This document shows, one piece after another, positions 6,103 through 9,003 of a DNA stretch of 9,003 nt. This stretch comes from Actinomycetota bacterium (lineage in GTDB: Bacteria; Actinomycetota; Actinomycetes; Nanopelagicales; Nanopelagicaceae), in contig CANKCT010000021.1 of NCBI GenBank assembly GCA_947480465.1, positions 1-9,003 of the forward strand, given 5' to 3'. Numbering within the stretch: the stretch's first letter is position 1; every line of letters starts with the position of its first letter. The position numbers and the translations under genes are program-made. The notes beneath the pieces were generated by a model. That model was not told the DNA's origin. It did no database searches and saw only the letters and a program-made list of their open reading frames with translations.

Positions 6103-7494
6103 ATGTCCCCCGAGGCAATTGATCCGCGCGATCCAGAAATACGCATCGCACGTTTAGTCGATGATGGAAAGTTTGAGTTTCTAATCCCCCGTACTAACTG
6201 CGGAATGATCGCGGTAACTGGATTAATTAAAGGAAACAAAGTTGTGATTTTTGCATCAGATGCAACGATCAAAAGTGGTGCACTTGGTGTCGATGGATCA
6301 AAAGTAATCGTTACGGCCTATAAAGCTGCGATGGGGGCTCAAGTTCCGATTATTGGAATTTGGCACTCGGGCGGCGCGCGTCTTAGCGACGGGGTTGCAT
6401 CCTTAGATGCATTCGGAGAAGTTTTCCAGTCAATGATTTCTGCAAGTGGGCGAATTCCACAACTCTCTTTAGTACTGGGACCAACGGCTGGAGGCGGTGC
6501 GTATGGTCCAGCACTCACTGACGTTGTAGTCCTTGCCCCAGAAGGAAGAATTTTTGTAACCGGGCCAGATGTAGTCAAAAGCGTGACAGGTGAAGACATT
6601 GATATGGCTGGACTCGGTGGCCCTGAAGCCCATAAGAAAAATAGCGGTCTTGCACACATTATTGCAGCGAGCGAACAAGAAGCATTTGATGATATTCGTG
6701 ATTTAACTGCGCTTTTTGCTAATCATGGATTTATGAGTCCCGATGTTAACGATATAGATCTTGCAAATTTTGTTCCTGAATCTAAAGTGCGCACCTATGA
6801 AGTTCGACCATTGATTGATGCGCTCTTAGATAAAGAGACTGAAAGTATTGAGCTTTTGTCAGTTTGGGCACCGAACATGATGACAATCATCGGTCGATTA
6901 GGCGGCGCTACTGTTGGTGTAGTTGCAAACAATCCTGCTCACCTTGCCGGAGTACTAGATGCTGCGGCTGGTGAAAAAGCTGCGCGCTTTGTCCGCACAT
7001 GTGATGCATTTGGAATTCCGCTCATCGTCATCGCCGATGTGCAAGGATTTTTACCTGGGGCAGGACAGGAATGGGAAGGCGCAGTCAGACGTGGTGCCAA
7101 GTTGTTGCATGCATTCGGTGAAGCTGTTGTCCCGCGCGTTACTTTGATTACTCGTCGCGCTTACGGTGGTGCATTTGTTGCAATGAACTCAAAAGCACTA
7201 GGTGCAACACGTGTATTTGCTTGGCCACAAGCTGAAGTTTCAGTAATGGGTGCCATTGCTGCTGTTCGCGTGTTACACCGCAGAATTTTGGCAGATATAC
7301 CTGCAGAACAGCGCGAATCCATGGAGTTAGAACTTGCTGCCGAACATGAAAAAATCTCTGGTGGTGTATCAAAAGCAGTTGAAATCGGTGCCGTCGATGA
7401 AATAGTTGAGCCATCATGCACTCGAAGTGCATTAGCTAAAACCATTGCAGACTCGCCACACCGCCGTGGAAGCCACGGAAATATTCCTCTGTAA
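6103..7494 (+). CDS. accD6: Acyl-CoA carboxylase, carboxyltransferase beta subunit (AccD6-like)
   Basis: This subunit transfers the carboxyl group from carboxybiotin to an acyl-CoA, here probably acetyl-CoA to give malonyl-CoA for FabD. The 463 residues form two crotonase-fold halves. The first contains IWHSGGARLSDGV and GPTAGGGAYGPAL (126-138, an oxyanion-hole glycine region). The second contains FVRTCDAFGIP and RRAYGGAFVAMNS (351-363). The protein ends RRGSHGNIPL, very like the C-terminus I recall for mycobacterial AccD6, which also follows the condensing enzymes. Val359 occupies the site where actinobacterial propionyl-CoA carboxylases carry Asp and acetyl-CoA carboxylases a hydrophobic residue, favouring acetyl-CoA. 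Gln314 replaces the usual Pro in the DVPGFLPG motif. There is no zinc ribbon, unlike E. coli AccD. The ATG immediately follows the fabF TAA with no gap, so translation is coupled. The biotin-carboxylase/carrier partner is not in the window. Confidence 0.93.
   Translation: MSPEAIDPRDPEIRIARLVDDGKFEFLIPRTNCGMIAVTGLIKGNKVVIFASDATIKSGALGVDGSKVIVTAYKAAMGAQVPIIGIWHSGGARLSDGVASLDAFGEVFQSMISASGRIPQLSLVLGPTAGGGAYGPALTDVVVLAPEGRIFVTGPDVVKSVTGEDIDMAGLGGPEAHKKNSGLAHIIAASEQEAFDDIRDLTALFANHGFMSPDVNDIDLANFVPESKVRTYEVRPLIDALLDKETESIELLSVWAPNMMTIIGRLGGATVGVVANNPAHLAGVLDAAAGEKAARFVRTCDAFGIPLIVIADVQGFLPGAGQEWEGAVRRGAKLLHAFGEAVVPRVTLITRRAYGGAFVAMNSKALGATRVFAWPQAEVSVMGAIAAVRVLHRRILADIPAEQRESMELELAAEHEKISGGVSKAVEIGAVDEIVEPSCTRSALAKTIADSPHRRGSHGNIPL
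7464..7478. other. Perfect GC-rich hairpin at the end of accD6
   Basis: CCGTGG and CCACGG form a perfect 6-base stem around a 3-base loop (AAG) within the final codons of accD6, 14 bases before its stop. It also lies about 20 bases past the stop of the convergent minus-strand gene. Neither strand shows a T-run directly after it, so it is not a canonical Rho-independent terminator. It may slow polymerase, protect mRNA 3' ends or be a coding coincidence. Confidence 0.35.
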
Positions 7495-7499
7495 AGATT

Positions 7500-8261
7500 T
7501 TATCTAGTTTTAAAAGTTACCGAAACCGTTGCAGTAACCGTCTTTTCAATAGTAGACGTGTCATATGCGCCGTAATCAGCCGTCATTGTTGAATCTGGAG
7601 TTGTGATCTGAATTGGACCAGCTTTGACATTCACTAATGCGCCAAGTTCGCTACTTACTGCCTTTGTTAAAGCCTCTGCGCGAACTTTTGCGTCCTTCAT
7701 TGCATCACTCATTAGCGCTGGGCGTAGCTCAGGCAAATTTGAGATGTAATACTGCGGGCCATAGTTATTAACATTAATTCCAGTTTCAAGAAGTGAACCG
7801 ATACCTTGACTGAGCTTAGAAACTAATTGAACATCTTTAGTGCGCACGGTTACGTCACGGCTTGCACGGTATGAAAGTATGCGACCAGTTGCATTTCCAT
7901 TGACGTACTCTTCGTTGGCATATGTTGAAACTGCGCCAAGAGTTAATGCATCAGTTGGAATTCCACCGGCATTAAGATACTTCGAAAGTGCGGCAACATC
8001 GGAGTCAACTTTTTTGATTGCTGCACTTACTGTTGCAGAGGACAGATTCACAGATAGTGTCCAAACGGCGTTATCTGCTACTGCAGTTGTCTTGGCGGAG
8101 CCTGTGACAGTAATTCCATCACTGCTGCGAGATGCGAAACCAGTTCCGACTTTCATCAAACCAATTCCAAGTGCAAGGGAGACGATAACTGCAGAAATAA
8201 TAATTGTTACTGCTTTGCGACGTTCGACTGTAATGATGGGTGATTCGTTTAGTTGACTCAT
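7500..8261 (-). CDS. SIMPL-domain (DUF541) protein, membrane-anchored
   Basis: The 253-residue product has a short cytoplasmic N-terminus ending in ERRK (13-16), a single hydrophobic segment (about 17-35) and an extracytoplasmic SIMPL/DUF541 domain from about residue 49 to the end. Family landmarks are ITVTGSA (50-56), a central YRASRDVTVRTKD segment, a DAMKDAKVRAEALTKAV helix, and a closing TVTATVSVTFKTR strand. The family includes E. coli YggE, linked to oxidative stress, and periplasmic proteins of unclear function; no enzyme activity is established. The protein contains no cysteine, so it is not a lipoprotein, and the hydrophobic segment is either a signal anchor or a cleaved signal peptide. 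It lies 17 bases downstream of the DUF3145 gene on the same strand and converges on accD6 with only 5 bases between stops. A TAGAAT hexamer 6 bases before the ATG could give it its own leaderless transcript. The exact role is unknown. Confidence 0.87.
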   Translation of the reverse strand: MSQLNESPIITVERRKAVTIIISAVIVSLALGIGLMKVGTGFASRSSDGITVTGSAKTTAVADNAVWTLSVNLSSATVSAAIKKVDSDVAALSKYLNAGGIPTDALTLGAVSTYANEEYVNGNATGRILSYRASRDVTVRTKDVQLVSKLSQGIGSLLETGINVNNYGPQYYISNLPELRPALMSDAMKDAKVRAEALTKAVSSELGALVNVKAGPIQITTPDSTMTADYGAYDTSTIEKTVTATVSVTFKTR

Positions 8262-8267
8262 AGTTTG

Positions 8268-8273
8268 ATTCTA
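8268..8273 (-). promoter_or_regulatory. Candidate -10 element for the SIMPL-domain gene
   Basis: On the minus strand TAGAAT matches the -10 consensus at 5 of 6 positions and ends 6 bases before the ATG at 8261, a spacing that would place transcription initiation on the start codon. No good -35 is seen at the expected distance, which would lie inside the DUF3145 coding end. An AGGTAGA overlapping it could instead act as a weak ribosome binding site, so read-through from the upstream gene is an equally good reading. Confidence 0.33.
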
Positions 8274-8278
8274 CCTAA

Positions 8279-8788
8279 TTAGATTGCTCTTAAGTGCGAA
8301 AGCTCCTGGTGATTGACGCCACGAAAACGTTCGAGTTCATTTTCCCAGTCATTTCCAAGGGTGAGAGCAATCCTTAAACGAATAGACTCTTCATCAAAAC
8401 TGTTTCGCAAAATTTCATTGATCTGATTTTCATTCACCAATATCGCCCCTGAGAGATCAGTTACCGCGCGATGAATACCAAGCTCGGGAGTGAAACGATA
8501 TAACTCTCCCCCACTATTTGAATCCTCTTGAACTTCAAAATAGAGGTAGTGCCAACTGCGAAGCACACTTGCTATCGCTGCGGCGACTCCAGCTCGATCA
8601 CGCCAGGTGAGCGTGCATTTAAATGTGCCCGCTTTTAACATCTGGGGTGTCCACTCGCATCGAGTTGTTATGCCGAGAATGTCTGCGAGCGCCCATTCGA
8701 TATGTGTTCGAAGCGCTGACGGTGCGCTATGAATAGTAAGTGCCCCTCGCACAGCCAAGGCTGACGAAGATTGGGTTAAACGTTGCAT
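8279..8788 (-). CDS. DUF3145 family protein (conserved actinobacterial, function unknown)
   Basis: The 169-residue protein matches the actinobacterial DUF3145 family by several conserved blocks: RGALTIHSAPSALRTHIEWAL (14-34), CEWTPQ (44-49), a RSWHYLYFEV strand (77-86), YRFTPELGIHRAV (97-109), and a C-terminal segment with NDWENELERFR. It has no signal peptide or membrane segment and is probably cytoplasmic. No biochemical function is known to me. Members are commonly found next to the fabD-fabH-acpP-fabF cluster in Actinobacteria, and here it lies within 1 kb of accD6 but on the opposite strand. The start at 8788 is well supported: AGGAG lies 6 bases upstream of the ATG, and a good promoter lies about 70 bases upstream. 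The linkage suggests, but does not show, a link to lipid metabolism. It forms a likely two-gene unit with the downstream SIMPL-domain gene. Confidence 0.9.
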   Translation of the reverse strand: MQRLTQSSSALAVRGALTIHSAPSALRTHIEWALADILGITTRCEWTPQMLKAGTFKCTLTWRDRAGVAAAIASVLRSWHYLYFEVQEDSNSGGELYRFTPELGIHRAVTDLSGAILVNENQINEILRNSFDEESIRLRIALTLGNDWENELERFRGVNHQELSHLRAI

Positions 8789-8797
8789 GAAAAACTC

Positions 8798-8849
8798 CTA
8801 GCAAGGACGCCGAATGCGACCTTCCCCGACCGCCTTTTTCGCCTGCTAG
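8798..8849 (-). other. Inverted repeat in the leader of the DUF3145 gene
   Basis: CTAGCA and TGCTAG arms (8849-8844 and 8803-8798 on the minus strand), extended by GG/CC across a single bulged base, enclose about 40 bases. The first arm coincides with the predicted transcription start, and the second touches the AGGAG ribosome binding site (8799-8795). Folding could therefore limit access to that site. The arms are short and the loop is long, so this may be chance. Confidence 0.25.
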
Positions 8850-8856
8850 TGAGTCC

Positions 8857-8886
8857 ATTACACACCCGTTACGCTCAAACTGTCCA
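8857..8886 (-). promoter_or_regulatory. Housekeeping-sigma promoter for the DUF3145/SIMPL pair
   Basis: On the minus strand, TGGACA (8886-8881) and TGTAAT (8862-8857) each match the consensus hexamer at 5 of 6 positions and are spaced 18 bases apart. This is the best promoter match I found in the window. Initiation would fall near 8850, giving a leader of roughly 60 bases before the ATG at 8788. Confidence 0.55.
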
Positions 8887-8990
8887 GTCCCACTTTAGGT
8901 ATCTAGGAGCATTGGGGGTAGAGTTTGCACCAGTCCGACGCTTAATCAGTACCCGTTTCATGTAACACATAATCGGTATCGCTGGCGCAA

Positions 8991-9003
8991 GAGGAAGACC
9001 GTG
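8991..9003 (+). other. Possible ribosome binding site and GTG start of a gene leaving the window
   Basis: GAGGAAG at 8991-8997 is a good Shine-Dalgarno, and GTG follows at 9001-9003, giving about 6 bases from GAGG to the start codon. The intergenic position, divergent from the DUF3145 gene, suits a plus-strand gene starting here. Only the start codon is inside the window, so nothing can be said about the product. The frame is also open back to a TAG at 8896-8898, but no ATG, GTG or TTG start lies in that stretch. Confidence 0.3.

Noticed and set aside
3465..7494. Polyketide or mycolic acid cluster instead of primary fatty acid synthesis
   Set aside because: There is a single FabF with a complete Cys-His-His site and no chain-length factor, the ACP is short without an AcpM-type tail, and there are no tailoring genes.
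7491..7520. Rho-independent terminator between accD6 and the SIMPL-domain gene
   Set aside because: The region has T-rich stretches, but they are not directly preceded by a stable stem; the only good stem is at 7464-7478, without an adjacent T-run.
7500..8261. SIMPL-domain protein as a lipoprotein
   Set aside because: The protein has no cysteine, so no lipobox is possible.
8881..8960. Possible tRNA or small structured RNA in the right-hand gap
   Set aside because: I looked for acceptor and T-arm pairing and a T-loop consensus and found none.
8783..8965. Plus-strand 60-codon open frame in the right-hand gap
   Set aside because: No ribosome binding site; it starts inside the DUF3145 start region, crosses that gene's promoter, and gives an unrecognisable product.
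8968..8973. CATAAT as a -10 for a plus-strand gene starting at 9001
   Set aside because: It matches at 5 of 6 bases, but no acceptable -35 lies 16-19 bases upstream, and the downstream gene itself is not visible.

Overview
The window looks like a piece of a streamlined, AT-leaning actinobacterial chromosome. The gene content is actinobacterial: a fabD-fabH-acpP-fabF cluster of the Streptomyces type, an AccD6-type acyl-CoA carboxylase beta subunit close to the mycobacterial one, and a DUF3145 protein, a family I know only from Actinobacteria. The base composition is far less GC-rich than in Streptomyces or Mycobacterium, and the genes are packed with gaps of 0 to about 110 bases. Together these fit a small-genome planktonic lineage such as the freshwater acI group (Nanopelagicales). 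That taxonomic placement is inference, since there is no rRNA or other marker here.

Layout. Bases 1-351 (minus) hold the N-terminal 117 codons of etfB, running off the left edge. It diverges from glgX (420-2528, plus), a glycogen debranching enzyme; the 68-base gap between them carries an operator-like set of alternating TTACC/GGTAA half-sites over a candidate etfB promoter. Then comes a plus-strand lipid block: fabD (2560-3468), fabH (overlapping it by 4 bases), a gap of about 110 bases, acpP (4595-4843), fabF (4867-6102) and accD6 (starting on the base after the fabF stop and ending at 7494). Five bases further, a convergent minus-strand pair begins: a membrane-anchored SIMPL-domain (DUF541) protein (7500-8261) and, upstream of it, a DUF3145 protein (8279-8788). 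The last 215 bases contain a good promoter for that minus-strand pair and, at the very end, a possible Shine-Dalgarno plus GTG start of a plus-strand gene leaving the window.

How the genes work together. AccD6, with biotin-carboxylase and biotin-carrier subunits not seen here, makes malonyl-CoA. FabD moves malonyl onto the acyl carrier protein AcpP, FabH performs the first condensation from an acyl-CoA primer, and FabF performs the elongation condensations. The reductases and dehydratase of the cycle (FabG, FabI or InhA, FabZ or HadAB) are not in the window. GlgX and EtfB belong to glycogen breakdown and to electron transfer from flavoprotein dehydrogenases, so the window as a whole is central carbon and lipid metabolism.

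I see no mobile element, CRISPR array, tRNA, rRNA, toxin-antitoxin or defence system, and no evidence for a new multi-gene system. The observations worth a second look are regulatory and structural: the etfB/glgX operator-like repeats, start codons lying just after -10-like hexamers (leaderless mRNA), the cluster layout with accD6 at the end and glgX where a FasR-type regulator might be expected, two unusual residues in AccD6, a diverged GlgX motif, and the DUF3145 promoter and leader.
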